Positions 47,755-58,880 of a stretch of 64,000 nt of DNA are shown here, in pieces. Origin of the DNA: Orobanche coerulescens (taxonomy: Eukaryota; Streptophyta; Magnoliopsida; Lamiales; Orobanchaceae); assembly GCA_033398695.1 (NCBI GenBank), contig CM065816.1, positions 132,281,358 through 132,345,357 of the forward strand, read 5' to 3'. The translations under genes and the position numbers were made by a program. The notes under the pieces are model-generated. The model did not search any database, was not told the DNA's origin, and saw only the letters and a program-made list of their open reading frames with translations. How positions within the stretch are numbered: position 1 is the stretch's first letter; each line of letters opens with the position of its first letter.

Positions 47755-49335
47755 GACGATGGGGTTGAATGTGTGTTTCAGGGAGGTAATCCCGACTGTT
47801 CTAGTAAGGTCATTAATTTGATGAAAGCAGTGCGATTACTCAGTCAGGGATGTGTTGGTTATTGGTGCTACATGACCAAAACCGAGAAATCATCAGTAAT
47901 GTTGACAGATATTCCCGTAGTGAGGGAGTATGCCGACGTTTTTCCAGACGAGTTACCTGGTTTGCCTCCACATAGAGATGTGGAATTCACGATTGAGTTG
48001 GAGCCTGGTACGTCTCCGATATCGAAGGCACCGTACCGGATGGCCCCGACCGAAATGCAGGAATTAAAGAACCAACTTGAGGAGTTGTTCGAAAAGGGTT
48101 ATATCCGACCGAGTGTGTCTCCGTGGGGAGCACCAGTGTTGTTTGTCAAGAAGAAGGATGGTTCGTTCCGTTTATGTATTGATTACCGGGAATTGAACCG
48201 GGTGACGATCAAGAATAAGTATCCCTTACCCCGTATTGATGATCTTTTAGATCAACTTCAGGGAGCTTCAGTATTTTCCAAGATCGACTTAAGATCTGGA
48301 TATCACCAGTTGCGGATTCGAGAGTCGGATATCGCGAGGACGGCGTTTTGAACACGCTATGGTCATTATGAGTTCGTAGTTATGCCGTTCGGGCTAACTA
48401 ATGCACCTGCGGTATTCATGGAGTTAATGAATCGGGTTTTCATCAACTTTTTAGATCAGTTTGTTATTGTCTTCATCGATGACATTTTGATTTATTCTCG
48501 TAGCCGAGAAGAACACGAGGTTCATCTTCATCAGGTTCTCGACGTGTTGAGACGAGAGCAACTCTATGGAAAGTTTTCCAAATGTGAGTTCTGGATGTCC
48601 GAAGTGACTTTTCTCGGACATGTAATTTCATCAAACGGAGTTCGTGTCGACCCTCAGAAGACGGAGGCTATCCGAGAATGGTTACCTCCGAAGAATGTTA
48701 AGGAAATCCAAAGTTTTCTCGGATTAGCGGGCTATTATCGGCGATTTGTGGAGGGATTTTCTAAAATCGCTCAACCCTTGACGAACCTTTTGTGGAAGGA
48801 TAAGAAATACACGTGGTCCGACGTGTGTCAACGGAGTTTTGAGGAACTCAAGAGCCGGTTAATGTCAGCACCTGTACTTTCCTTGCCGCAGGGGACGGAG
48901 GGATTTGTGGTTTATAGTGATGCGTCCGGACAGGGTCTCGGATATGTGCTCATGCAGAATGGAAAGGTTATTGCCTATGCTTCATGGCAATTGAGACCTT
49001 ACGAGGTTAATTATCCGAGTCACGATCTGGAGCTAGCAGCTGTGGTGTTCGCTTTGAAAATTTGGCGTCATTATCTTTATGGCGTTACCTGTCAGATATT
49101 CACCGATCATAAGAGTTTAAAGTATATATTTACTCAGAAGGAGTTAAATATGCGACAGAGGCGGTGGTTAGAACTAATCAAAGATTATGATATCGAGATC
49201 CTTTACCACCCGGGCAAGGCGAACGTTGTCGCCGACGCCTTGAGTCGTAAGTCCGTTCAGGAGCAGATGCTTGCTTGTTTAACAGTTCAGAAGGAGCTTC
49301 AGCAGGAATTCCTTAGACCCGAGATCGAGGTCTAG
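47755..49335 (+). pseudogene. Reverse transcriptase and RNase H of element B
   Basis: In frame with gag-protease. Reverse transcriptase: [80 protein letters not shown], then TGA at 48349-48351 at the arginine position before [19 protein letters not shown] and the catalytic [10 protein letters not shown] with both aspartates. RNase [63 protein letters not shown] at 49333-49335 closes the frame. Both stops fit C-to-T change at methylatable CGA and CAG codons. Confidence 0.94.
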
Positions 49336-50813
49336 CTTCAGCGAGTTCAGGGACAGCTTTGTATGTTAGAGATTTCATCGTCACTTGAGGAGGTAATCAG
49401 AGAGAATCAGAGTTCAGACCCTTCCTTTGTTGCGCATCCGTGAGGATGTGGCTCAGGGGAAAGCCCCTGGATTCGTGGTCCACGAGGATGGACTTTTGAG
49501 GTTTAAGAACCGGTTGTGCGTACCGGCGAATGACGAGTTGAAAAACTCTATTTTGAGAGAAGCTCATGCTACCCCTTATTCTGTTCATCCGAGGTCCAGC
49601 AAGATGTACAAGGACTTGAAACAAAATTACTGGTGGAGTAATATGATGCGATAAGTCGCAGAATTTGTTTCGAAATGCTTAACCTGTCAACAAGTCAAGA
49701 TTGACATCAGCGACCGGTGGGTATGCTGAAACCTCTCCCTATTCCAGAGTGGAAGTGGGAAGACATTTCTATAGATTTCATCACGAGTTTGCCGACGAGT
49801 CGTCGTGGCATGAATACGATCTGGGTGATTGTGGACCGCTTAACTAAATCAGCTCATTTCCTTGAGATCAAGGATACGTGGGGTCCCGAGAGACTGGCTC
49901 AGTTTTCATCAAGGAGATAGTGAGACTGCACGGTACTCCTAAGAGTATCGTTTCCGATCATGACGGACGATTTGTATCCCATTTTTGGAAATCAGTTCAT
50001 CGTGCTATGGGAACTCAGCTCAATCTCAGTACCGCCTTTCATCCTCAGTCCGACGGACAATCAGAGAGGACTATTCAAACATTAGAGGACATGTTGAGGC
50101 CATGCGTCCTCGATTGGAAGGACGATTGGGAAGCCAAACTACCATTGATCGAGTTCACGTATAATAATAGTTGGCATGCTTCCATTAAGATGGCACCTTA
50201 CGAGGCCTTGTACGGTCGTCGTTGTCGATCTCCTTTGTGTTGGGATGACTTGTCAGAATCAATCTGCACCGAGCCCGATATGCTTATAGCCGCCCGGGAG
50301 AAGGTAGCTTTGATCAAGAGTCGTATGTTGACAGCTCAGAGTCGACAGAAATCATATGCAGATAATCGTCGTCGACCACTAGAGTTCGAGACGGGTGACC
50401 ACGTTTTGGTCAAGGTATCCCCGAGTCGAGGTATTTTGCGTTTCGGAAAACGGGGGAAGTTGAGTCCGAGATTCATTGGACCGTTTGAAATTTTGGATCG
50501 AGTAGGCGAGTTAGCTTATCGATTGGCCTTACCTCCGGCATTAAGCCGAATTCATAATGTGTTTCACGTCTCTCAGTTGCGGAAGTATGTCGCCGACCCG
50601 AGTCACATACTTCAGTTCGACGAAATCGAGATCGCAGATGATCATTCGTACGAGGAACGTCCTATACGAGTGTTAGAGCGGCGAATCAAACAGTTGAGGA
50701 ACAAGACGATCCCTTTGGTCAAGATTCAGTGGTCTAGACACGGAGTCGAAGAGGCCACTTGGGAAACCGAGGAGAGTATGCGGGAGAGTTATCCCGAGTT
50801 GTTTGACCCTTAG
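49336..50813 (+). pseudogene. Integrase and chromodomain-like tail of element B
   Basis: Zinc-binding HHCC part: HATPYSVH and CLTCQQVK. The catalytic core keeps all three acidic residues in context: [19 protein letters not shown] and DGQSERTIQT. Then FTYNNSWHASIKMAPYEALY, RFIGPFEILDRVGELAYRL, FHVSQLRKYV and a chromodomain-like tail (PLVKIQWSRHGVEEATWETE) ending at 50813. Damage: frameshifts near 49425 (extra T), 49704 (one base lost) and 49901 (one base lost), and TAA at 49652. Such tails are thought to steer integration to heterochromatin in chromoviruses. Confidence 0.93.
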
Positions 50814-50835
50814 TTTCGGGGACGAAACTCTTTTT

Positions 50836-50846
50836 AAGGGGGGGAG
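50836..50846 (+). other. Polypurine tract of element B
   Basis: AAGGGGGGGAG directly before the 3' LTR, after the conserved TTTCGGGGACGAAACTC text. Confidence 0.9.
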
Positions 50847-50848
50847 TA

Positions 50849-53576
50849 TGTAATACCCGGTTGTAGTTCATTCATTTTCATTCAGTAATTATCAGTCTGT
50901 AATTGTCACTCAGTAATTTTCACTCATTAATAATCACTCATCATTTATGAATCATTCATTTGCGTTCACTGTTGGCATGTTGTAATCGTATATCAGTTAC
51001 CGATCGTCATTTCATCTCCGTTTATAGACTGAGACGGGAGTATGATCATTTTCATTGTGATTGATAGCCTTGTACTGGGAGTATCATCTTTGGCTTGTGT
51101 TAGACTTGTTCACTTTCACATTCGTATGATATGTCGGATCATTCATCAGTCGTAGCAAGGAATCGGAGTTATCGGATTTTTCACCTTGGCCAGCATCGAG
51201 TTACGGCCGTAAGGACTTTGGGTTACGGCCGTAACAAGGGTTCGTTGTTTTTAGGCCATTTTGGACGGAAGGGACTTACGACCGTAAGGTCTTGTGATAC
51301 GGCCGTAAGTTGAGAAGGTATGGCCGTAAGGCTGGCCGGTTACGGCCGTACGTGGTCCAGCAGGCTGCCGAGGCATTTTGGCCGAAGGCGAGTTACGGCC
51401 GTAAGGAGGGTTGGATACGGCCGTAAGTGGTGTTCGTAAATTTCAGGTGTTGTCGGGCAAGGGTGACTTACGGCCGTAAGGGTTGCGGCATACGACCGTA
51501 TGTCGAGGAAGGTACGGCCGTAAGGCTTGGCCGGATACGGCCGTACGCTGCAGGCAAGGTGCCTGGCCATTTTCGATGAAGAGGGCTTACGCCCGTAAGT
51601 TTTGCCGGATACGACCGTATCATCCGAGTTACGGCCGTAAGGTATGCGGGTACGGCCGTAAGGATGTCGGCGGATGTTTTTGACAAAGGCGGGTTACGCC
51701 CGTAATTCAGGAGCGGTTACGGCCGTAAGTCTGTCGGCAGGCTTTCGGACGAACCGAGTTACGGCCGTACGAGTTGGCCGGTTACGGCCGTAAGGCCGTT
51801 GACCTGGAATGTTACGGCCGTAAGAGGGCCGAGTTACGGCCGTAACTTCCGGCAGTATTTAAGGACTTGGCCGGGACATTTTTCCTCATTTCTTCATTTT
51901 TCCATCTTTATCCGAGAGAGAGGGTTGAGGGAGAGATTTTGCTATCATAAATCATTTGAGTGTGTATTTTTCATCATCTTCATTCATTTGGGAGGCTTGG
52001 ATACTCGTTTTAACTCGTGTTCATCGGATCAAAGTGGTTGGATCTTCAAGAGGTAATTTCTTCAACATCTTGGATTTCGATTTTGTGTTGAGATATGATG
52101 TTTTGGACGCGATAATCATGTTATATGAAGGGATATGCATATGATTATGAGTTTGTATATAGATTCATTGGATTATTGAGGGATTATTCGAGAACACTTT
52201 GAATATCGAGTTGGATTTGGGGATTTTCGATTAATTGTTGTTATAATCACGTTTTTGGATATTCATAACAGATTATTGATCGTATTGAAGATGTTTGTTG
52301 GTTTGAAACACTTCTTGGGGGATTTGATAATGGCATATTGATATTTGATTGTAAACAACCGGAGTTTGGCCTCAACGTAATCGATATAATGCCCCAATGA
52401 ACTTAGTTTAATCGTATCGACGTTTTGAGTTCGTTATATTCGTGTTTGATTCATATATTGAACGGGTTGTTGGATATTGTATAATTCAAGGTTGTTCGAG
52501 CGACCGATATCTCAATTAGGACGTTGTTCGTGGAAGGATAATTGTCACCGGTGTTGAGTAAGTTGATTCTTACTCAGTTAAAAGGATATTCATTTCCTTT
52601 TGTTGTTGTTCATTCATAATCGTAACTCATTCATCATTGTGTTAACCGTATTAAAACTTGTCATTGTCAATTAATCACTTCAGTCACAAGGAACGACGGT
52701 TCCAATCATTTCGTTGAGCTATCATTCATTTCACTATCATTTTGTCTCGGTGAGTCATTATTCGTTTCCGATGTCACTTTTGTTATATCGTGGCATTCCG
52801 GGTCATACTGGCGTGCCGGTTGGTATGTGTAGGATTTTCATGTCGGGCACATTTATGTCGTGTGTTGGTTGTTGGCCTCACATTGGACTATGCACACGAG
52901 TCGATTGCTTCGTGAGACTGATTAGGTACAAGACCACGCATGTATTCGATCGATACTCGTTGGTGGCTTGTGCACGGACACATTTCCATCCCGGGCGTAG
53001 TGTGGCGCCACCCTTTGAGCCGTACTGTTAGTTGATTCATACAGCATGTTTGATTGCGTATGTTTTCAACAAGTTTGGGTTATAATCTAACCGATTCATT
53101 TTGATCGAACTTGTGGTTTATACTACATATATATATATGATTGTGTTTATTCAACTCTGGAGGATTGTTATTCTGTATAACTGACCCCGTTTGGGGATAT
53201 TGTTTTTCAGGTCATGGAAAGGCAAAGGCACAGGGAGAGCACGTTGACGGCGGGGAGTCCCAGTGATACTAGAAGGGGCCCCCAGTCCTTTCAGTCACTT
53301 ATTCAGTCATTTATGTTTCCTTTATTTATTCCGCTGCAGATATTCCGTTTGGATACTCATTTCATTCAGTGTTGTGTATTTTATCTTCATATAAGATACA
53401 CATGTATTCTGTATTATCCTGGGTGTGTTGTATGAAACTCCTCATCGGAGTAATTGATGTTGTAATGTGGTTCGGTACTAAATTTACCCTGTGTAATTCA
53501 TCCTTTTCCATTCGCCTGGTGGGTCCCAGTCGGGGGTCCACGGCACTGTAATGTCCGCCTAGCTTGGGGTGTTACA
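50849..53576 (+). repeat. 3' LTR of element B
   Basis: 2728 bp. It differs from the 5' LTR at few positions, mostly C/T and G/A. Confidence 0.95.
51202..51845. promoter_or_regulatory. TACGGCCGTA palindrome array, 3' LTR copy
   Basis: Same register as 43222-43865. Several sites have a single substitution (for example TACGACCGTA, TATGGCCGTA), giving a TATTTAAG box at 51856-51863 after the last site. Confidence 0.88.
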
Positions 53577-53581
53577 GGACC

Positions 53582-54210
53582 ATCAAGTCAGATAACGATC
53601 CTCGACGGTATACATTGTGTAAGGGGAGGATATCGCCTGCCTAGGTTCTTCATGTAGATGACGAACTTTAGAGAGCGAGCGAGTAATCCTCTGATTTGTT
53701 TTGGAGAGACCTTCAGCTACGCCCGTCTCGTATTTAAACGAAGGGCGAGCGATCGAAGCCCAAAGGAACCTTGCATGGAAGGATCGTCGGTTTAATTGAT
53801 TTTCGCGACCATGGCGGCACTCTTCTACCTCGGACCATCATGTTAGATGACGATCCTTAACGGTATACGTTGTGCTTGGGGGAGGAGATCGCCTGCCTAG
53901 GTTCTTCATGTAGATGACGAACTTTAGAGAGCGAGCGAGTAATCCTCTTATTTGTTTTGGAGAGACTTTCGGCTACGCCCACCTCGTATTTAAATGAAGG
54001 GCGAGCGATCGAAGCCCAAAGGAACCTTGCATGGACGGATCTCCGGTTTAATCGATTTTCGCGACCATGGCGGCACTCTTCTACCTCGGACCATCATGTT
54101 AGATGACGATCATTGACGGTATACATTGTGCTGGGGGAGGCGATCGCTGCCTAGGTCCATCACGTTGATGATGAACTTTAGAGGGCAAGCGAGTAGCCTT
54201 TTGTTCAATG
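53582..54210. repeat. Tandem array of Tat-lineage element, right part
   Basis: Two full roughly 260-bp units (53582-53833, 53834-54094) and a partial third. They are marked by CATCATGTTAGATGACGAT, ACGAACTTTAGAGAGCGAGC, CTCGTATTTAAA and CTTCTACCTCGGACC. The GGACC used as the Tekay-like target is the unit's own end. Confidence 0.88.
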
Positions 54211-54369
54211 AGGTGGGAAATCGGGGAGAGACTTCCGAAGTTCCCTTCTCTTGATTGAAGCATGTAGATACGGTTGCCGAGGTTGATCGAGGGGTCGGCT
54301 TGTATGAGCTCTCCAGCCTGTTCGCGTTCGACTCGGACGATCGTGTTGGGAGATTGGTAGGGGCTCTGG

Positions 54370-55905
54370 CTAAGCCAATAAGCTGTCCAACTTGCCCTCG
54401 AACAATCTCCAGAGTTGTCTGAGGAGGTCACGACATTGGTTGGTGATCTGGCCGGGACTCTTATGGTAGGCACAACATTGATTGTGGTCCAGATGACCGT
54501 GGTCCCTTATCACCTTTGGCTTGTTCAGTGGTTCGCGCCCTTTGATGGCGTAAAAAATGTGGGCCGGAGTTCGATTGAACTTGTAGAGGAGATGGGCTTC
54601 CACATCCTCGAAGGTCCTGAGATATCCGGGTGGCTTGGCGACCGCCTTCTTGGTTTTGGCAATCTTCGTCTTTCGGACAGGAGGTGGCATTCCCTCGCCT
54701 AGGCGGAGGGTGAGTAGCTTCTGCCTGGCCAGAAAGTCGGCAGCCTTAGCGCGGAAGATCACGTAGGTTGGGGGGATGTCCTTCGTCAGATGTCTAAACA
54801 TGGGTGAGTGACCGTAGAATGCCCCCAGGACTGAATAGGGAGCGAGCTCGTCGCTGATGGGCTCGCCGGTGAGGACGATTTCGTCCACCCGGTCGATATA
54901 ATCTGCATCGGATTCGTCTTCCCCCTACCTGATTTTCATCATGTGGTGGGGGCCTTCTGGTCTGGAGACCTTGGCGGCGAAGTATGACGTGAAGTCACTC
55001 GCCAGTTTCTCAAAGGAGATGATCGATCGAGGTGGTAGTGAGATATACCACCTATGGGCCAGTTCGCCCAATGTTAATGGGAAAATTCGGCCCTTGGTCG
55101 CGTCCGATGCCCCACACCCGGTCATGTAGATCCGAAACTTACTTAGGTGGGTTTCGGGGTCCGATCTCCCTTCATATAGAGGTGTTTTAGGAGGAGCGAT
55201 CCTTGGTTGCACGGGGGCGAGCTCGATGTGGACCGCGAGTGGCTCGATCAGTCCGATGATCTTTCTGCTGGTGCTTGCCCCAGTGTCCAAGAGTGCTTTC
55301 ATCTCGTCAAGCCGGAGTTGCATAGCGGCTATCACCGTGGCCTGGCTGCTCGCGGCTAGGCGCTCGGAGCGGGAGCCGAGGCGATCAAGTACTGACCCCC
55401 TGGCGTTCGGAGCGGGAGCCGGACGGCTGACCTGTATTCGGATGGGAGTTGGGTAGGCCGAACTCCTGGTGACGGACTCGGATTCTGTCGTCTCATGGTT
55501 GGGGCCAGAATGCCCCAGTCGCCACGATGGATCGCTTCCCAAGCGATTGAATACGGAACCGTCCGACCTTGCGAGAGCCTTTTCTCGCGAATCGGGGCTT
55601 TCTGACGATCGCTCGCTCAGTAACCCTTTGAACTTACGTTTGCCCACGCGGCGGATGGCCGAGGGAGTTATAGCGGGCGCCGCGCATGCTCTCCGTCGCT
55701 CCTTTAGGATGGCCATAGCCTCCTCGATCTGTTTCGCGGTTTGGAACTGGTCGAGTGAGAGGCTGGGGCAACCCTTCAGGTGCGGGATCGAGAGTCTCGC
55801 GTTGCCGCGACTTCCCTCTGCCGTCGGCTGGGGCTCGGATCGAGCCGGGATATGATGTCCGGTGGCTCGGAGAGTAGCCCTCTTCGATGTAGTGGCGGAC
55901 GTCAT
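54370..55905 (-). pseudogene. gag of the Tat-lineage element
   Basis: ATG at 55905 (MTSATTSKRATLRATG). A basic and serine-rich N-terminal half is followed by the capsid-like Retrotrans_gag region: PPKTPLYEGRSDPETHLSKF, AHRWYISLPPRSIISFEKLA and FTSYFAAKVSRPEGPHHMMK. A TAG (plus-strand CTA near 54925) stops it where relatives have glutamine. The frame goes on through SVLGAFYGHSPMF and the single zinc-finger-like CCAYHKS...TNQCRDLLRQL that marks Tat-type gag, ending at 54370. No protease or pol frame follows. Role: particle formation; inactive as it stands. Confidence 0.85.
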
Positions 55906-56013
55906 GGTTTTGAAGGCTTGCTTTGAAGCGCAGTGAGTGTCACTTCAAGTATATGCCCCGAGAACAGTGAGTGTTCTTCGGGACGGTAGGAATAAAAACG
56001 AAGGTTTAGATCC

Positions 56014-56029
56014 CCTTCCTCTAGCGCCA
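56014..56029 (-). other. Primer-binding site of the Tat-lineage element
   Basis: TGGCGCTAGAGGAAGG on the minus strand begins two bases after the 5' LTR. TGGCGC starts are usual for this lineage. The exact tRNA was not assigned. Confidence 0.75.
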
Positions 56030-56031
56030 AT

Positions 56032-57141
56032 TGTTGCTACCCAAAATATTATCCGGAGATAGATATTGCTGGAATGAATGGATAGCAAACAAAGTGTGAG
56101 AGCATTTCCATAGAGAAAGTAAATAACACAAGATTTGCTGGGGTTGTTAGTCCCGGGCTTGAATGCTCTCGCGAGATGTTATTAATACAAATATTCTGGG
56201 ATACAAGTATTAATGCTAGAATACTATTACAATGAGTGTAAAGATTCTAGTTATCTTAGCTATAGAGCATGAAGATTGCCGGAAGAACCAGATATGATGC
56301 TCTGTGAGTTCTTGTAACAACGTTGATGAGCTGTGACGACCGTGAGAAATCGACAGTCTCTCCCGGCGTGTAGTAGCTGTATGTTTGAGTTCCTAGGCTT
56401 GTGGGTCTCGTTAAATCTGTGCTGAAAGGAGTTCTTGCCTCTGCCGACCGTCTTCGGGATGAGAGGTGCTGAGAGAGAAATCCTGAGGTAGATCCAAGAG
56501 AAGAAGCCGAGAGCCTGAAGGAATGTATGTATTCTTCGGAGATGAATGTATGTGTACGTTTTTATGAATGTGTTTCCGAACCTTTCTCCAGTTGCTGGAG
56601 GTTCTCTATTTATAGGACTGGGATACGCTGGGCGATCGCCTCTGCTGTATTATAATAAGCGGGCGATCGTGTTTTAGCACATGGGCTGGTCCCCTTAAAG
56701 TCCGCAGGAGTTGCTGGCAGCCAGCTGTGCGGTCTAATGAGAAGTCTGCACGCATCTGAGTCGCTGTCACGAGCAGTCCCACCTTGTACCTTTCGGCGGG
56801 TTTGTCGGTAGGTGATAAGGTGGTGACAGGCTGTGGTCAACGATCCATGTTATGCGGCGCCTTTCGCGGATTTGCACATGGGCGCTGCTTTGAGATCTAG
56901 TCTTCGTAGACTTTGACGGACGATGGTCTTGTTCGTGGCACAGGACGGTCGTCCTAGGCCGGGCACCAGAGTTGATCGCTAGGTGCCAAAGGTCGATCGC
57001 CTTTGGGAGTCGATCGCGGGATGCTTGAAGGTGGACTGTTATCTTCGTTTATGCGAGTTCGCCGTAGCCTGATTGGTCGAAGACTCGGTCGCTCGTCCCT
57101 TGATCCGATCGTCGTCGAGGCGTACAAATCGCCGCACAAAA
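56032..57141 (-). repeat. 5' LTR of the Tat-lineage element
   Basis: Partner of 36799-37903. The outermost base pair is mutated (AAAA where the other LTR has AACA on the plus strand). TATA box TATAAATAG at 56606-56614 on the minus strand. GCGATCGC-type words recur in both LTRs and internal sequence. Confidence 0.92.
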
Positions 57142-57411
57142 AACTGGATTAGGGCCCTGTGCTAATGCCCTTAGCTTCCCTGATACTTCATTTTCATTGA
57201 GATACATTTCTTCAACCTGTTGACAAATCAAAAAACATGTTGCAAAACAAATAGTAAGAATAATTATAAACAACAAAATATAATATAAAATCTAATAATA
57301 CACCAACTTACATGATTCTTAAACGATTTAGAAAAGTTTTCGCTGTAAACACATTCGATATCTCTTTTCTTAAGGCGAGAATTCTGATGTCCAATAGTAA
57401 TTTTGTGTCGC
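57142..57411 (-). pseudogene. TNP2-type transposase, two upstream exons
   Basis: Exon 57411-57312 reads RHKITIGHQNSRLKKRDIEC and ...FSKSFKNH, ending at donor GTAAGT. Exon 57216-57142 reads VEEMYLNENEVSGKLRALAQ then GPNPV, cut by the Tat-lineage element. This is the usual link into the DUF4216 part at 36245-36798. The exon-exon phase is clean. Further upstream exons lie beyond the Tekay-like element at 57499 and outside the window. Confidence 0.85.
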
Positions 57412-57653
57412 CTGCACACAATTTGAAAAAGTGAAAATAATATATTGTAATGACAAATATTAAAACTAATAAATATTAAGGCAAATTTTACTCGATAATG
57501 TAATATCCGGATTAATTATTAAGTATTTCATCTATAATTAAACCCTGTATTATTCGGAATTTTGATATCAATAATCGAAGTATGATATTTTTCATATTTG
57601 TATCCTTGTACATGAGGATGGCAACATGTAAATTTCCCCATGCAAATACGTGA

Positions 57654-58034
57654 TAACGTACGCTAAGAATGTAGCTTAACGTACGTTATCGGCCAGAGTT
57701 AGCGTATGCTACGAACGAAGCGTAGCGTATGTTAGACAGTCAATAATTGAGATGGGCAACTATCACATGCGCCAGCCGGACATGGGTCCGGATAAGATTC
57801 CCTCGGATGAGCCTGGACAGTTTTGACGTCAACGATTGCTAACGTACGCTAAGGAACATTTCTAGCGTACGCTAAAGGGTGTTGCTTACGTACGTAACCT
57901 GATGGTGTAACGTACGTAATCGAGTACATAATGAGAATAGTTAACTATCAGTGGACGATAGCGTACGCTAAAAATATTGTGTAGCGTACGCTAAGAGGCT
58001 AACGTACGTTATGCATGAAGTCTAACGTACGTTA
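57654..58034. promoter_or_regulatory. U3 palindrome array of element D, three quartets
   Basis: Twelve 12-bp sites: 57654, 57677, 57700, 57723; 57840, 57863, 57886, 57908; 57959, 57982, 58000, 58023. Forms include TAACGTACGTTA, TAGCGTACGCTA, TTACGTACGTAA. Steps are 22-23 bp apart from one of 18. Gaps between quartets are 117 and 51 bp. The 11-bp spacers (for example AGAATGTAGCT, TCGGCCAGAGT, CGAACGAAGCG) share no sequence. Confidence 0.9.
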
Positions 58035-58048
58035 AAGACAAAAAATTA

Positions 58049-58056
58049 TATATAAG
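58049..58056 (+). promoter_or_regulatory. TATA box of element D
   Basis: TATATAAG, 14 bp after the last palindrome of the third quartet. Confidence 0.75.
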
Positions 58057-58880
58057 ACAGCACCCCATGTTATGTTGTTTACGTTTTCTTCACTTATCCT
58101 TCAGTCCAGAGAGCCTCCCCTCCTTCATAAACATCCATAGGCCATCCATACTCGATCTGTCTAGATATCACTTATATTGATCATTGAAGTGGATAATCAT
58201 TTTGGATTGACAAACAAGCAACCAGAGTTGTACTCTACCTATTGTTTCGGTGTTTTCTTCATCTTAGGAATGTTATGTTATCCCCAACCTTGGATTCATG
58301 TTCTTAGGAATGTTATGATCATATTACCGAGAATAGTAGATCACTTAGACGACTTATGCAACCAAATATCATCTTTAGAAGTTGGGATGATTATGATTGA
58401 GTTATCATTGTTGGTAATATCGTAGTTGGAATATTGTTATGTCAAATGATGAGAATAGTGTTCTGAGATTGATAATTCGTATCCAATGTTATCGTCATAT
58501 TGATCATAGACTTAGTGTTGATGCCACCTTTGCTAAAATGGACTTAAGATAGAATCATCAAAAGTTGTATCCTTTCTTATAAGTTGGATTGATTAGTTCA
58601 TCTTTAAGATAAAGTTTGAAAATAATGATGATATTGGAAACAAACGCATCAACCTTAGATCACCAGAACTTCACATGAGAATGGTAATCGAGATTGAATA
58701 TAAGTGTTGTGATGATATACATTTCCTTGAGTTCGAAGATGTTTGAATCCGTAAGATCATTCACAATTGTATGAGCATGATATGTAGAAAAGTAACCTAC
58801 GTTAATCACTGTGGATTTCGTATGCTTCATCATAAATCAGAACAATCGACTGTTCAGTGAGAGACTGTCGGATACTTGTT

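Larger units (their letters stand above)
42869..53576 (+). mobile_element. Tekay-like Ty3/gypsy element B, nearly complete
   Basis: LTRs 42869-45597 and 50849-53576, duplication GGACC at 42864-42868 and 53577-53581. Primer site for initiator Met-tRNA at 45602, gag with two zinc knuckles, protease, reverse transcriptase, RNase H, integrase with chromodomain-like end, and a G-rich purine tract: the complete Tekay order in one original reading frame. The LTRs look about 98-99% identical by eye, so it is the youngest datable insertion here. Five in-frame stops and three single-base frameshifts break the coding region. Confidence 0.95.
36799..57141 (-). mobile_element. Tat-lineage Ty3/gypsy element lacking pol (gag plus antisense ORF)
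   Basis: LTRs at 36799-37903 (3') and 56032-57141 (5'), duplication AACTG at 36794-36798 and 57142-57146. On the minus strand: primer site TGGCGCTAG..., gag (55905-54370), a roughly 260-bp tandem array, then an opposite-strand gene (38424-41891), purine tract and 3' LTR. Gag type and an antisense ORF before the 3' LTR are features of Tat/Ogre-type elements. No protease, reverse transcriptase or integrase is present, although the nested insertions have intact duplications and so did not remove it. Without the two insertions it would be about 8.8 kb. Confidence 0.88.
27571..57498 (-). mobile_element. CACTA-A (En/Spm) transposon, left end and 3' genes
   Basis: The left terminus is CACTACAACAAAAATGGGA, preceded by TTA. 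Subterminal repeats built on GGGACAC / GTGTCCCAA and AGACACAAATAAGTGTC run over 27580-27660 and, after the inserted CACTA-B, 32043-32360. Inside, on the minus strand, are a TnpA-like gene (32841-35933) and the end of a TNP2-type transposase gene (36245-36798 plus 57142-57411). The right terminus is outside the window because a Tekay-like element begins at 57499 inside a TNP2 intron. Host to three nested insertions (27661, 36799, 57499). Confidence 0.85.

Noticed and set aside
55469..55855. 128-codon plus-strand frame over the Tat-lineage gag
   Set aside because: Mirror of the GC-rich gag frame on the minus strand, which has clear family motifs.
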